Assembly (NCBI RefSeq): GCF_015565955.1
Contig: NZ_CP064760.1
Span: 2,418,001 to 2,482,000, forward strand
Reading direction: 5' to 3'
DNA from: Microbacterium schleiferi
GTDB taxonomy: Bacteria > Actinomycetota > Actinomycetes > Actinomycetales > Microbacteriaceae
Length of the DNA stretch: 64,000 nucleotides
A model generated the notes under the pieces. It had not been told where the DNA came from. It did no database searches and saw only the letters and a list, made by a program, of their open reading frames with translations. Shown here in pieces: positions 39,204 to 48,248 of the stretch. Position 1 is the first letter of the stretch. Every line of letters starts with the position of its first letter. The position numbers and the translations under genes were made by a program.

Positions 39204-40487
39204 CTAGATCAGGATGGTCACCGGGTTCTCGATCTTGCCCTGAAACGCTGCCAGCCACTGCGCGGCCAGCGCGCCATCGAGCACGCGATGATCGGCCGAC
39301 AGTGTCACCGTCATCATGGTCGCGACCTCGATCGACCCGTCTGCACCCACAACCGGCTGCTTCTGGGCGGCACCGACAGCGAGAATCCCCGCGTGGGGCG
39401 GGTTGAGGATCGCCGAGAACTCGGTGGTTCCATACATCCCGAGGTTCGACACCGAGAAGGACCCGCCCTCGAGTTCCCGCTGTTTGATCCGCCCCGCGCG
39501 TGCCCGCTCGGCAAGGTCACGGATCGTCGCACTGAGGTCACCCAGCGCCATCCGCTCGACACCGCGGACGACGGGGGTGAGCAGTCCGCCGTCGACGGAG
39601 ACCGCCACCGCGATGTCCACCGATGAGAACCGCCGCGTTGCGTCATCGGTCCAAATGGCGTTCGCGTCGGGAACGTCGCGCAGCGCGGCACCGACGGCTT
39701 TGACGACGAGGTCGTTGACCGACACCTTCACCGCGTCGCTCGCGTTGATCTGGCGCCGCAGCTCCAGCAGAGCATCGACCCGGCAGTGGGCGACGAGGTA
39801 GAAGTGCGGCACCGTCGCCTTGCTCTCGGTGAGTCGGCGAGCGATCGCACGACGCATGCCGGTGTGCGGGATGTCGGTGTACGCCGGATCGCCGCCGGTC
39901 GCACCGGCGGTCGGTTCGGGCGCGGCCGGGGTCGGCTGCAGGTTCTCAATGTCCCGCCGCACGATCCGCCCGTTGGGCCCGGTGCCGACGATGCTCGTCA
40001 GGTCAAGGTCACGCTCCCGCGCAAGCCGCCGGACGAGCGGTGTCGCAAAGATCCTCGCCGTCGGGGTTTCGTCGTCATCTCCGGCGGCAGTCGGCGCACT
40101 AACCTCGGGGTCCCCGGATGCCTGCGCCGTCGGAACGGCGCTCGATGCTGCTTCCCGCGGCTGGTCATCCGATGCGGGCGAGTCAGCGGGCGCGGCGCCA
40201 GGAGCGGGGGCACCTGCTGCAGCGATCGCTTCGTCGGCGGACTCGCCGGGCGCGCCCAGGACGGCAATCGTGGACCCGACGGCCGTTGCTTCTCCCTCGC
40301 TGACCAGGAGAGCAGCGACCACCCCCGAGTCCTCGGCCTCGTACTCGACGACAGCCTTCTCGGTCTCGATCTCGGCGATGGGTTGCCCGGCGACGACCTC
40401 GTCGCCGACGGCAACCAACCAGGACTGGATCGCTGCCACGCCCGTGCCTGCGGCGATCTCGGGCATGCGGATGACCGTGGCCATCAT
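39204..40487 (-). CDS. 2-oxo acid dehydrogenase E2, dihydrolipoyl acyltransferase
   Basis: A 427-residue E2 subunit. Lipoyl domain, residues 1-80, with lipoyl Lys44 in EIETEKAVVEYEAED; Ala/Pro-rich linker; E3-binding domain about 137-175 (ATPLVRRLARERDLDLTSIV); catalytic domain from about 200 with SKATVPHFYLVAHCRVDALL and active-site His in SADHRVLDGALAAQW. ATG at 40487 overlaps the E1 stop (ATGA), so E1 and E2 are one transcript. No E3 gene is in the window, so it must use a shared dihydrolipoamide dehydrogenase. The acyl substrate is unknown. Confidence 0.93.
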   Translation of the reverse strand: MMATVIRMPEIAAGTGVAAIQSWLVAVGDEVVAGQPIAEIETEKAVVEYEAEDSGVVAALLVSEGEATAVGSTIAVLGAPGESADEAIAAAGAPAPGAAPADSPASDDQPREAASSAVPTAQASGDPEVSAPTAAGDDDETPTARIFATPLVRRLARERDLDLTSIVGTGPNGRIVRRDIENLQPTPAAPEPTAGATGGDPAYTDIPHTGMRRAIARRLTESKATVPHFYLVAHCRVDALLELRRQINASDAVKVSVNDLVVKAVGAALRDVPDANAIWTDDATRRFSSVDIAVAVSVDGGLLTPVVRGVERMALGDLSATIRDLAERARAGRIKQRELEGGSFSVSNLGMYGTTEFSAILNPPHAGILAVGAAQKQPVVGADGSIEVATMMTVTLSADHRVLDGALAAQWLAAFQGKIENPVTILI

Positions 40488-42667
40488 CGACCTCCCCAGG
40501 CAGCGCGCACCCGTTCCAGGCCGGCGACGACCTCTTCGGTCCGCGCGATCGCCGCGCGCTCGAGCACCTTCGAGATACTCGGGCTGGCTTCGCCTCCCGT
40601 GACGCGTTCGACGGGCTGATCGAGCCAGTCGAACAGGCGGCGCTGGATCTCATCGGCGAGCCAGCCGCCATATGAGGTGCCGCGTGCGCCCTGCTCGACG
40701 ATGAGGACAGCATTGGTCTTTCGCACGCTCGCCTCGATGGTCGTCCAATCCAGGGATGCGCGATCGAGCCAGCGGAGATCGATGACCTCCGCATCGATGC
40801 CGGTCTGCTCGACAGCATCCAGGGTGTGTCCGACCATCGACAGGTAGCTCAGGATCGTGACCTCCGAGCCCTCGCGTCGCACTGCCGCATGCCCCGGAGG
40901 AAGGATGCCGTCGAGCTCGCCCTCGGGGACGGTCGAGGTGGTGTTGTACAGGTCGACGTGCTCGATGACCAGCACCGGGTCGTCCAGGGCGAGGGCTGCG
41001 TTCATCAACCCCACGTAGTCGGCGGCCGTCGATGGCGCGACAATCCGCCATCCGGGGGCTGTCGCGAACAGACCCGCGGGGTCCATGAGGTGCTGCGATC
41101 CGTAGCCGGATCCCATGGCCACCTTCGTCCGCAGCACGAGCGGCACGGGATTGTCGCCGCCGAACATGTGCCTGGCCTTCCCGACCTGGTTGAACACCTG
41201 GTCGGCGGCTACCCACATGAAGTCCGGATACATGAACTCGACGACCGGCCGGAACCGCCCGTCCAGAGCCAGCCCGCCGGCAAGCCCGAAGAACCCGTTC
41301 TCGCTGATGGGCGTGCCCACGACCCGGTCGGGGAAGCGATCGGCCAAACCCTTGGTCGCGCCGTTCGTGCCGCCCTTCAGCCGGTGGACGTCCTCGCCGA
41401 GCACCACGATGCGCTCATCGGTCTCCATCCGGCGCGCCATCACCTCGGCGACGGCATCCACGAACGTGATCTCCCGCGTTGCGGGTGCGTCCAGAACGGC
41501 GAGCGTCGCGAGTTCGCTGGCATCACCCCGGATGCCGACATCGGCGAAGCTCGGGTCGGGCCAGAGCTGCGGGCGGATGCGGCGACGACCCTCGCGATCG
41601 GGGTCGGCCTCGACCAGCTCCGCGACCGCCGACTCCATGGCTGCCTGCGCGCGGCGCCGCAGTTCGGCAACGTCGTCTTCGGTGATGAGGTTGAGCTTCT
41701 GCATCTCGGCGGCGACCCGCGTCAGCGGATCACGATCACGCCAGGATGCCTCCTCCTGCTTGGTGCGGTATCCGAACGCGCTCCCCGGGTAAGGGCCGTT
41801 CTGGTGGAAGTACCGGTAGACCTCGGCCTCGATGATGGCGGCGCCCTCACCCGCACGCATCCGTTCGGCAGCCTCGGTCATCGCGAGGTGGACCGCGAGC
41901 GGGTCCATCCCGTCGACCCGCCATCCCGGGATGGAAAAGCCCTGGCCGCGGACGGAGAGCCGCGTGTCCGCGGTGATCTCGTCCACGTGCGTGGACACGG
42001 CGTACATGTTGTTCTCGATGAAGAAACAGACGGGCAATCGCCACGCGGAACCGAGATTCATCGATTCCAGCACCGAGCCGATCTGGCTCGCGCCATCACC
42101 GAAATAGTTGACGGTGAGGTCGGTCGTGCCCGCGTGCTTCTGTGCCCACGCGTTCCCGGTCGCCATCGGCGCGCCACCGCCGACGATCGCGTTGGTTCCG
42201 AGCGCCCCCGCCTCGAACCACTGCAGGTGCATCGACCCCCCGCGTCCGCGGCAATACCCCTGGGCAAGGCCCAGAATCTCTGCGAGGGTCCGCTGCAAGA
42301 CAGTCTGGATCTCCGGCGCGACGGGATCGCGCGGATCGATGGCGCCCCCGGAGACATGCGTCAGGGCCTTCGCGAGGAACTGGTGGTGGCCCCGGTGTGA
42401 GCCGTTGACGGCATCCGTCGAGCGCAGGCCGACGATCGACCCGACCGCGCCGCCCTCCTGACCGATGCTGGAGTGCGCAGGTCCGTGCACGAGGCCTTCG
42501 GCTGCCAACGCCAGCACCGTCTCTTCGAAGGCCCGAATGAGATGGAGCTCGGAGAGCATCGTTCCCAGCAGCGCCGGATCGGCAGCCTTCCAGTCGGCGG
42601 CGGTCGTCGTCAGCTGAACCCAATCGGTGCCGGTTTCCAGTCGTCGGCGTCGCGGCATTTCGCCCAT
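40484..42667 (-). CDS. 2-oxo acid dehydrogenase E1, alpha-beta fusion
   Basis: A 727-residue thiamine-diphosphate enzyme. The alpha half has HSSIGQEGGAVG, the diphosphate motif GDGASQIGSVLESMNLGS followed by FIENNMYAVST; the beta half begins near residue 385 (DAVAEVMARRMETDERIVVL) and has ISENGFFGLAGGLALDG and EFMYPDFMWVAADQ. Most actinobacterial E1 alpha and beta are separate genes; the fused form is known from acetoin- or branched-chain-type dehydrogenases. It heads the E1-E2 operon, divergent from the VOC-GntR pair across 156 bases. Confidence 0.92.
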   Translation of the reverse strand: MGEMPRRRRLETGTDWVQLTTTAADWKAADPALLGTMLSELHLIRAFEETVLALAAEGLVHGPAHSSIGQEGGAVGSIVGLRSTDAVNGSHRGHHQFLAKALTHVSGGAIDPRDPVAPEIQTVLQRTLAEILGLAQGYCRGRGGSMHLQWFEAGALGTNAIVGGGAPMATGNAWAQKHAGTTDLTVNYFGDGASQIGSVLESMNLGSAWRLPVCFFIENNMYAVSTHVDEITADTRLSVRGQGFSIPGWRVDGMDPLAVHLAMTEAAERMRAGEGAAIIEAEVYRYFHQNGPYPGSAFGYRTKQEEASWRDRDPLTRVAAEMQKLNLITEDDVAELRRRAQAAMESAVAELVEADPDREGRRRIRPQLWPDPSFADVGIRGDASELATLAVLDAPATREITFVDAVAEVMARRMETDERIVVLGEDVHRLKGGTNGATKGLADRFPDRVVGTPISENGFFGLAGGLALDGRFRPVVEFMYPDFMWVAADQVFNQVGKARHMFGGDNPVPLVLRTKVAMGSGYGSQHLMDPAGLFATAPGWRIVAPSTAADYVGLMNAALALDDPVLVIEHVDLYNTTSTVPEGELDGILPPGHAAVRREGSEVTILSYLSMVGHTLDAVEQTGIDAEVIDLRWLDRASLDWTTIEASVRKTNAVLIVEQGARGTSYGGWLADEIQRRLFDWLDQPVERVTGGEASPSISKVLERAAIARTEEVVAGLERVRAAWGGR

Positions 42668-42718
42668 CCTCGCGTCGTTGCGTGCTCAGACCCTGTGTCT
42701 GCTGAGACTGTACGGGTG

Positions 42719-42792
42719 ATTGCATCCAATCTCAAGCCCATTCCCCGCCATTCGCGACCTTATTGAGCTCTGATGCTCGATCTGGATACAAT
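42719..42792. promoter_or_regulatory. Inverted ATTGYATCCA pair between E1 and VOC genes
   Basis: ATTGCATCCA at 42719-42728 and, inverted, TGGATACAAT at 42783-42792 (reading ATTGTATCCA on the minus strand). Each is near one of the divergent starts. A plausible pair of sites for the GntR protein encoded next door, but only two copies are seen. Confidence 0.4.
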
Positions 42793-42823
42793 CAGGGCGG
42801 CGACCGTGACCAAGGAGGTTCTC

Positions 42824-43348
42824 ATGGCCCTCCCCGGAGTTCGTGGCCTCGACCACATCGGATTCACCGTTCCCGACATGGATGAGGCTCATGCGTTTCT
42901 CGTCGAGATCCTCGGCGCGATTCACGTGTACACCCTGGCTGCCAAACGGGCCGACGACGACTGGATGAGCGCGCACCTCGGCGTGCACCCGCGCACCGAG
43001 ATCAGCGAGATCCGCTTCTACCGCCTCGGCCATGGCACCAACCTCGAGGTGTTCGCGTATGACAGCGCGGACGGGCAAGCTCCCCAACCGCGCAACAGCG
43101 ATATCGGGGGCCATCACCTCGCCCTGTACGTCGACGACATGGATGCTGCTGTGGCCTCCCTGCTGCAGCACGGCGTCGAGGTCATGGGCACACCCGTCGC
43201 CAGCGCAGGAGCCTCAGCCGGCCAGCGGTGGGTGTACTTCCGGAGCCCCTGGGGCATGCAGTTCGAGCTCGTGAGCTTTCCCGACGGCAAGGCCTACGAG
43301 AACACCGCGACGACCCTGCTCTGGCACCCGAAAGACCCCGCTCGATGA
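42824..43348 (+). CDS. VOC-family (glyoxalase/dioxygenase-fold) protein
   Basis: A 174-residue vicinal-oxygen-chelate protein. Two beta-alpha modules: LDHIGFTVPDMDEAHAFLVE with the first metal His, then HHLALYVDDMDAAVASLLQH and a closing SPWGMQFELVSFPDG with a Glu ligand. Start is ATG at 42824 behind AAGGAGG; an in-frame ATG at 42773 has no ribosome site. Metal enzyme acting on an oxygenated intermediate, substrate unknown. Its stop overlaps the GntR start (ATGA), so they are co-expressed. Confidence 0.87.
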   Translation: MALPGVRGLDHIGFTVPDMDEAHAFLVEILGAIHVYTLAAKRADDDWMSAHLGVHPRTEISEIRFYRLGHGTNLEVFAYDSADGQAPQPRNSDIGGHHLALYVDDMDAAVASLLQHGVEVMGTPVASAGASAGQRWVYFRSPWGMQFELVSFPDGKAYENTATTLLWHPKDPAR

Positions 43349-44046
43349 CCGCTGCACCACCGGCACTGGCAGGACCGCGCAGCCGAGACGGGGATGCCCA
43401 CGCACGCATCGCCGACGGCATCCGTCGCGGAATCATCGACGGCACGCGTCCGCCCGGAAGCCGCATCCTGCAGGAGGAACTCGCTGCCCGGTACGGCGCG
43501 AGTCGTGTTCCCGTCCGGGAGGCGATCCGGCAGCTCGAGTACGAGGGGCTGCTGACTGTCGTGCCCAATGCCGGCGCGTGGGTCTCGACGATGACGCTCG
43601 CCGAGTGCGAGGAGATCTACCGAATGCGGGAGCGCCTCGAACCGTTGCTTCTGTCCTACAGCGCTCCTGCCCTGTCCGATGACGCGATCGGTGCCCTCGC
43701 CGCCCTCGCCGACCGCATCAGCGACACCGGCGACGACACCGGAGCCTTCCTCGACCTCGACGCGGCTTTTCATCACGCGAGCTATGCGGCGGCAGAGACC
43801 ACGCACCTCACGGACCTCGTCGTGCGGCTGTGGAACGTGACGGCGCCGTATCGGCGCAGCTACGTCGCCTCCTGGTCCCCCGAAGCGCGCCGCATTGCCC
43901 ATGAAGAGCACCACCTCATCGTGGCGGCTCTGCGCGATCGTGACACCGAAGAAGCTGAACGCGTGCTCGGTGGCCACATCCGCCGTACGCGCCGTCAGCT
44001 CGCCCGCACCCCCGAGATCTTCGCTCTCAGCACCGACCCGCGGTAG
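43345..44046 (+). CDS. GntR-family regulator, FCD type
   Basis: A 233-residue regulator. N-terminal winged helix: RIADGIRRGIIDGTRPPGSR, EELAARYGASRVPVREAIRQ, VVPNAGAWVS. C-terminal FCD ligand domain from about residue 90 with Asp and His residues that bind metal or an acid (LDLDAAFHHASY, EEHHLIVAALRDRD, GGHIRRTRRQL). FCD regulators usually sense an organic acid from the pathway they control. It probably acts on the E1-E2/VOC divergent promoter. Confidence 0.9.
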   Translation: MTAAPPALAGPRSRDGDAHARIADGIRRGIIDGTRPPGSRILQEELAARYGASRVPVREAIRQLEYEGLLTVVPNAGAWVSTMTLAECEEIYRMRERLEPLLLSYSAPALSDDAIGALAALADRISDTGDDTGAFLDLDAAFHHASYAAAETTHLTDLVVRLWNVTAPYRRSYVASWSPEARRIAHEEHHLIVAALRDRDTEEAERVLGGHIRRTRRQLARTPEIFALSTDPR

Positions 44047-44074
44047 GTGCTGAGATCGAATCCGCGGGCTCGCG

Positions 44075-45100
44075 TCAGTGCCCGAGAGGTTCGCGCAGCG
44101 CGGCAAGGTGCTCAGCCGCCGGCAGCATCTCTCCCGCCTCGATGCGGTGCGCCAGCGCGACCACCCGGGCGTTGACGGGGGTGGGGATGCCGTGAGCGGC
44201 ACCGCGCGCGACGACATGACCGTTGAGGTCGTCGGCCTCGCTCCGGCGACCCTTCTGCCAGTCCTGCAGAACCGTCGTGGTTGCACCCGGGACGACGAAA
44301 CTCGCGAAGAGCTTGTCGGTCATGATGTCGACCACCTGCTCGGGGTCGCTGATCTCCTGCTCGCTCAACCCGAAGATGGGCAGCACAGCGTGGCCTTCTG
44401 CCGCGCCCACGCTCAGGGCTTCGTTGCCCGCGGCGATCATGACCTGCCGGAATCCCGGCATGTGCAACGCCTCGAGCATCGGCAAGCCCAGGATCGCCGA
44501 GGTGACCAGCAGGGTGCTGTTGCTTACGAGCTTCATCCACTTCGCCGCGAGGATGTCGTCGAACTCCGCGACGGTACCCGACAGGCTGAGGATCCGACGC
44601 AGCTCCGGGATGCGGCCCAGCGGACCACCCGCCATCGTCCCGACGGCAAACCACGATCGGGCCACCGGTGTGTGCCGATGCACGACGCCCGGATCGGTCA
44701 TCGTCGCGGAGCACTCGATGACGCAGCCGAGGGTGCGGGCCTGGCCCACCGCATCGGCGATGACTCCGGCCGTCATCCCGTTTTGAACACCGACGAGGAT
44801 GCCGTCCTCGGCGAGGTACGGCTCGATGAGCCGACTCGCCCACGGGGCGTCGTAGGCCTTCACGAGCATCAGAACCACATCGAAGCGCCCGCGTAGCTCT
44901 GCCACCTGACAGAAGTGCCGAACGTCAGGCCGCACATGGAGCTCGCCCTCGGGGCTGATGATCCGCAAACCCTCGGATCTCATCCGTTCGACGTGGGCCG
45001 GCCACTGCTCGATGAGCGTGACGTCCTCGCCCGCGTCGATCAGGTCGGCACCGATCGACGAACCGTTGGCGCCAGCGCCCAGAACCGCGATTCTCGTCAT
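44075..45100 (-). CDS. Ketopantoate reductase family oxidoreductase
   Basis: A 341-residue NADP enzyme of the PanE/ApbA family. Rossmann start MTRIAVLGAGANGSSIGADL; hinge segment LVKAYDAPWASRLIEPYLAE; GVQNGMTAGVIADAV; and the catalytic Lys in AAKWMKLVSNSTLL. ATG at 45100 gives the canonical start. Placed in a catabolic island and not near pan genes, it more likely reduces another 2-oxo or 3-oxo acid. Divergent from the Dabb-alcohol dehydrogenase operon. Confidence 0.87.
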   Translation of the reverse strand: MTRIAVLGAGANGSSIGADLIDAGEDVTLIEQWPAHVERMRSEGLRIISPEGELHVRPDVRHFCQVAELRGRFDVVLMLVKAYDAPWASRLIEPYLAEDGILVGVQNGMTAGVIADAVGQARTLGCVIECSATMTDPGVVHRHTPVARSWFAVGTMAGGPLGRIPELRRILSLSGTVAEFDDILAAKWMKLVSNSTLLVTSAILGLPMLEALHMPGFRQVMIAAGNEALSVGAAEGHAVLPIFGLSEQEISDPEQVVDIMTDKLFASFVVPGATTTVLQDWQKGRRSEADDLNGHVVARGAAHGIPTPVNARVVALAHRIEAGEMLPAAEHLAALREPLGH

Positions 45101-45193
45101 CGTTGACCTTCCCGTCCGCCGGAACACTCGCACGATACAGCAGAGGCGTACATTTGCGCCCTTGACGTCTCGAATACCCACCCTGAGGCTGGT

Positions 45194-45219
45194 ACTGTTC
45201 ACTATCACTGGACACTATC
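45194..45219. repeat. 13-base direct repeat in the KPR/Dabb intergenic region
   Basis: ACTGTTCACTATC and ACTGGACACTATC, adjacent, two mismatches, ending 19 bases before the Dabb ATG. The second contains the half-site CTGGACA also found in the palindromes at 48162 and 50527; the first contains TGTTCA, found in the latter. Confidence 0.55.
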
Positions 45220-45238
45220 AGCGCAGAGAGCGGACAGC

Positions 45239-45550
45239 ATGATCCTCCACCTCGCATCCTTTCGGTGGGCCGACGGCGTCACCGATGACGATGTCGCCCG
45301 ACTGACAACGGCCCTGACAGCGATGGCTGCACAGATCCCCGAGCTGCGCTCGTATGTCGCGGGCCCCAATCTGCATCTCCGTCCCGGCGGAATGGACTAT
45401 GCGGTAGCCGCGGTCGTCGACGATGAGGCGGGGCTGCACACCTACCTTGATCACCCCGCGCACGCACAGGTGTACGCCGACCTCATGGGAGACATGCTCG
45501 CCGAACGCGCCGCCGCCCAGCTCCCCCTGAGCGCGGGTGAGCTCAGGTGA
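45239..45550 (+). CDS. Dabb (stress-responsive A/B barrel) protein
   Basis: A 103-residue dimeric alpha-beta barrel protein. Typical pattern: MILHLASFRWADGVTDDDVA, then YVAGPNLHLRPGGMDYAVAA and HTYLDHPAHAQVYADLMGDM. Members can be isomerases, cyclases or decarboxylases of degradation pathways. The stop overlaps the GTG of the alcohol dehydrogenase gene. Confidence 0.88.
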   Translation: MILHLASFRWADGVTDDDVARLTTALTAMAAQIPELRSYVAGPNLHLRPGGMDYAVAAVVDDEAGLHTYLDHPAHAQVYADLMGDMLAERAAAQLPLSAGELR

Positions 45551-46617
45551 GCGCCATGCGCGCCGCAGTGCTTCACGAGGTTCACGACCTGCGCGTCGAG
45601 GACGTGCCGGTCCCCGCTCCCGGGCCGGGGGAAGTCCTCATCAGAGTCGGTGTCTGCGGGGTGTGCGGCTCGGATGCCACGGAGTTCGGGCGAGGGCTCG
45701 TCCTTGCGCAGCCCCCTGTCACGCTCGGTCACGAGTTTGCCGGCGTCATCGAACAGGTCGGTCCGGGCGTCACCGACCTCACCGCCGGCGCGACGGTCGT
45801 GTGCGGTGCGGGAGTCTCGTGCGGTGAGTGCAAGATGTGCCGTGCCGGACGCACCAACCTGTGCACGTCGTACACGACCATCGGCTTCCACCACGATGGC
45901 GGACTCGCGGGATACGTCGTCTGCCCCGCCGCCATCGTGTGGGATGTGTCCGCCAACGGACTCACCCTCGACACGCTCGGCCTCGCACAGCCCATGGCGA
46001 TCGCGGTGCACGCAGTCCGCCGCTCGGGCTTGCAGCCGGGGCAGGATGCCGTCGTCGTCGGCGTCGGCGGCATCGGCGCCTTCATCACCTACGCTGCCGC
46101 GGCCACCGGAGCGCGGGTGATCGTGACAGACCTGAACGCTGAGCGCCTCGAGCTGGCGCGCGCCCTGGGCGCGGCAGACACTGTACAAGCGGGTGACCAG
46201 AGCCTTCACGCGGCTCTCGCGGAGCGCGGTGTGGTGCCGGATGTGTTCTTCGAGGTCTCGGGATCAGCGCCCGGGCTCGGGTCGGTCCTCGAGGCTGCGA
46301 GTCCGGGAGCAACGATCGTTCCCGTCGGCATCCAGCGCGGCGAGCCGTCCCTGCCGCTGGGCTCGTGGACCCTCCGGGAGTACACGATCGTCGGAACCGT
46401 CGCGCACGTCTATCGCGACGACATCCCCGAGGCTGTGCGCCTGCTCGCGACTCGAGCTGACTGGTCGGATCTTGCCGCCGAGGTCCTGCCCCTGGACGAG
46501 GTCGTCGACGGGGCGCTCCAGCCGCTGCTCAGCGGCGCACCCGGGCAGGTCAAGACCCTGATCGACCCGTGGATCAGATCACGCCGACCGGCAGCGCACG
46601 GGCACACACCGTCCTGA
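45547..46617 (+). CDS. Zinc-dependent alcohol dehydrogenase (MDR)
   Basis: A 356-residue medium-chain dehydrogenase. Catalytic zinc: Cys and His in GVCGVCGSDA and TLGHEFAGVIEQVG; structural zinc: four Cys in CGECKMCRAGRTNLC. Rossmann GVGGIGAF and Asp in VIVTDLNAERLEL (NAD). It resembles threonine or 2,3-butanediol dehydrogenases in its spacing. GTG start at 45547, with ATG four codons later as an alternative. Probably oxidises a secondary alcohol of the island's pathway. Confidence 0.91.
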   Translation: MSAMRAAVLHEVHDLRVEDVPVPAPGPGEVLIRVGVCGVCGSDATEFGRGLVLAQPPVTLGHEFAGVIEQVGPGVTDLTAGATVVCGAGVSCGECKMCRAGRTNLCTSYTTIGFHHDGGLAGYVVCPAAIVWDVSANGLTLDTLGLAQPMAIAVHAVRRSGLQPGQDAVVVGVGGIGAFITYAAAATGARVIVTDLNAERLELARALGAADTVQAGDQSLHAALAERGVVPDVFFEVSGSAPGLGSVLEAASPGATIVPVGIQRGEPSLPLGSWTLREYTIVGTVAHVYRDDIPEAVRLLATRADWSDLAAEVLPLDEVVDGALQPLLSGAPGQVKTLIDPWIRSRRPAAHGHTPS

Positions 46618-46652
46618 CGTTCCGCGCGGGCCGGTTCAGGATGCCGCAGCGC

Positions 46653-47339
46653 TCAGGGCAGCCTCTCCATCGCCCGCAGCACGTCCACGGCCGACGACGG
46701 TGCGGCCGAGTGCGCGATCGAGACCGGCGCCGGCGGCATCGTTTCGTTCTGGGGCCGTCGTCCGAAGACGAACCAGACACCGCGCGCGACCTGGTCGGTG
46801 TGGTTGACGAACAGGTGCGGGCGCATCGAATCGAAGCTGAGCGAGTCACCCGGATGCAGGACGTAGGTGTCGAAGTCCAACTGCAGCGTGAGTTCGCCCT
46901 CCAGCAGGTACGCGTACTCGACTCCCGCGTGGCGCATCAGCCGATCTTCGATGGAACTGCTCGCGCCGGGCTGGTACGTCACGAGGAGGGCATCGGCCGG
47001 CCCACCGGGAACGCTCGCGAGCTTCTCCCAGCGGACGCCGTTCTCCATCTCGATGACGGGGTATTCAGCCGCGCGGCGCACTGTCGAGGCATCCGTGGCG
47101 GCGGGCGCAGGCGCGACGGGAGACGGTCCTGCCGTCGGGACGTTGCCGACCAGCTCGTCCAGCGAGACACCGAGGTGGTTCGCCATGGCGAACAGCGTCG
47201 ACACCGACGGCTGCGTCTTGCCGATCTCGACCTGCGAGATCAGTGATGCAGAAACGCCCAGCGCTTGCGCGAGCGATCGAAGGCTCATGCCCTTCGCGGT
47301 TCGCACCTCACGGAGCTTTGCTCCCAGGCCCTCGGTCAT
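46653..47339 (-). CDS. XRE-family regulator with cupin domain
   Basis: A 228-residue regulator. Helix-turn-helix: LREVRTAKGMSLRSLAQALG and SASLISQVEIGKTQPSVSTL; cupin from about residue 120: DALLVTYQPGASSSIEDRLM, EYAYLLEGELTLQLDFDTYV, HPGDSLSFDSMRPHLFVNHT. This XRE-cupin layout (PuuR-like) senses small amines or acids. It is the second regulator of the island and a candidate to bind the CTGGACA operators. Confidence 0.9.
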   Translation of the reverse strand: MTEGLGAKLREVRTAKGMSLRSLAQALGVSASLISQVEIGKTQPSVSTLFAMANHLGVSLDELVGNVPTAGPSPVAPAPAATDASTVRRAAEYPVIEMENGVRWEKLASVPGGPADALLVTYQPGASSSIEDRLMRHAGVEYAYLLEGELTLQLDFDTYVLHPGDSLSFDSMRPHLFVNHTDQVARGVWFVFGRRPQNETMPPAPVSIAHSAAPSSAVDVLRAMERLP

Positions 47340-47426
47340 GATCTCCCACCAGTGCAGCCACTCCTCGGCCGCGAACGTCCGCTCATTCTAGGGCAGGACG
47401 GCCGCACCACCTCGGAGCGCCGCGAG

Positions 47427-48133
47427 CTACATCAGCACCGTTCCCCGGTCGACGGGCAGGTTGACCGCCGAGACACCGCGGTTGCGGAGGAGGAATTGGG
47501 TGGCATCCACGACGTCAGCCATCGTCGCGAGTTTGCCCCCGGCGTGTGCCGCTCGTACTGCTCCAAGACGCCCTCGGGCTTGGATGCCCAGAAGGGGCTG
47601 TCACCGATGATCCCGGGATGGATCGCATTGACGCGAATCGGTGCGAGCTCGAGCGCGAGGGTGTTGATGAGCCCCGTGACACCGCCGTTGATCGAGGACA
47701 CCGTCGTCGATCCCGGGTAGGGCAGGTCCTTGGCCCGCCCTCCGAACAGGACGATCCCGGTCTCGACAGTGGGGTCCATGCGATCCAGCAGCGCCCGGAT
47801 CGTGGCCGCGTAGCCCACGAGCTTGAGCGTGACCAGACGGATGGCTCGGTCGATGTCGTAGTCGCGGATCGAGTTCGCATCGCGCTCGATAGCCGCCAGG
47901 ACGAGGCCGTCCACGCGACCGATGTCGGTGAGCTGGTCGGCGATCGTGTGGGGTTCCGAGATATCCAGCGCGACGCCGCTCGCGCCGTCGCCGAGACCAC
48001 GCGCGATCTCCTGCGTGCGTTCGAGATCGCGGCCCGTGATGACGACCCGATCCCCCCGTTGCAGGCAATCCCTCGCGATCTCCAGTCCGATACCCGATGT
48101 TCCGCCGACAACGACGATGGTCCGTTCGCTCAC
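47427..48133 (-). CDS. SDR-family oxidoreductase (frame interrupted as sequenced)
   Basis: About 235 residues with one base restored. Short-chain dehydrogenase: TIVVVGGTSGIGLEIARDCL (cofactor Gly motif), and a catalytic region IVLFGGRAKDLPYPGSTTVS with SSINGGVTGLINTLA. The canonical Tyr-x-x-x-Lys is not clear: the expected Tyr site reads Ser-Ile-Asn-Gly, so activity is uncertain. The frame breaks at a C5 run at 47536-47540; one more base gives a normal end (KLATMADVVDATQFLLRNRG to the stop at 47427). Divergent from the M24 gene across an operator. Confidence 0.8.
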
Positions 48134-48161
48134 GGTCTCTCCCTACGAGGACGAAGTGCAA

Positions 48162-48191
48162 CTGGACATCGGTGTCCAGTAGAGCTTTACT
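48162..48191 (+). promoter_or_regulatory. Palindromic operator overlapping a promoter (SDR / M24)
   Basis: CTGGACATCGGTGTCCAG at 48162-48179 (seven-base arms). TGGACA inside it and TTTACT at 48186-48191 form a -35/-10 pair with a 17-base spacer for the M24 gene. The same element, at identical spacing, precedes the amidohydrolase gene. Confidence 0.75.
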
Positions 48192-48248
48192 TGAGTGAAC
48201 TCGACCCACGGGTCGATGTCAAGCACGCCAGGGACTGAGGGAGCTTCG

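Noticed and set aside
43228..43344. N-terminal extension of the GntR gene
   Set aside because: That sequence is out-of-frame VOC coding DNA. ATG at 43345 overlaps the VOC stop and gives a normal N-terminus.
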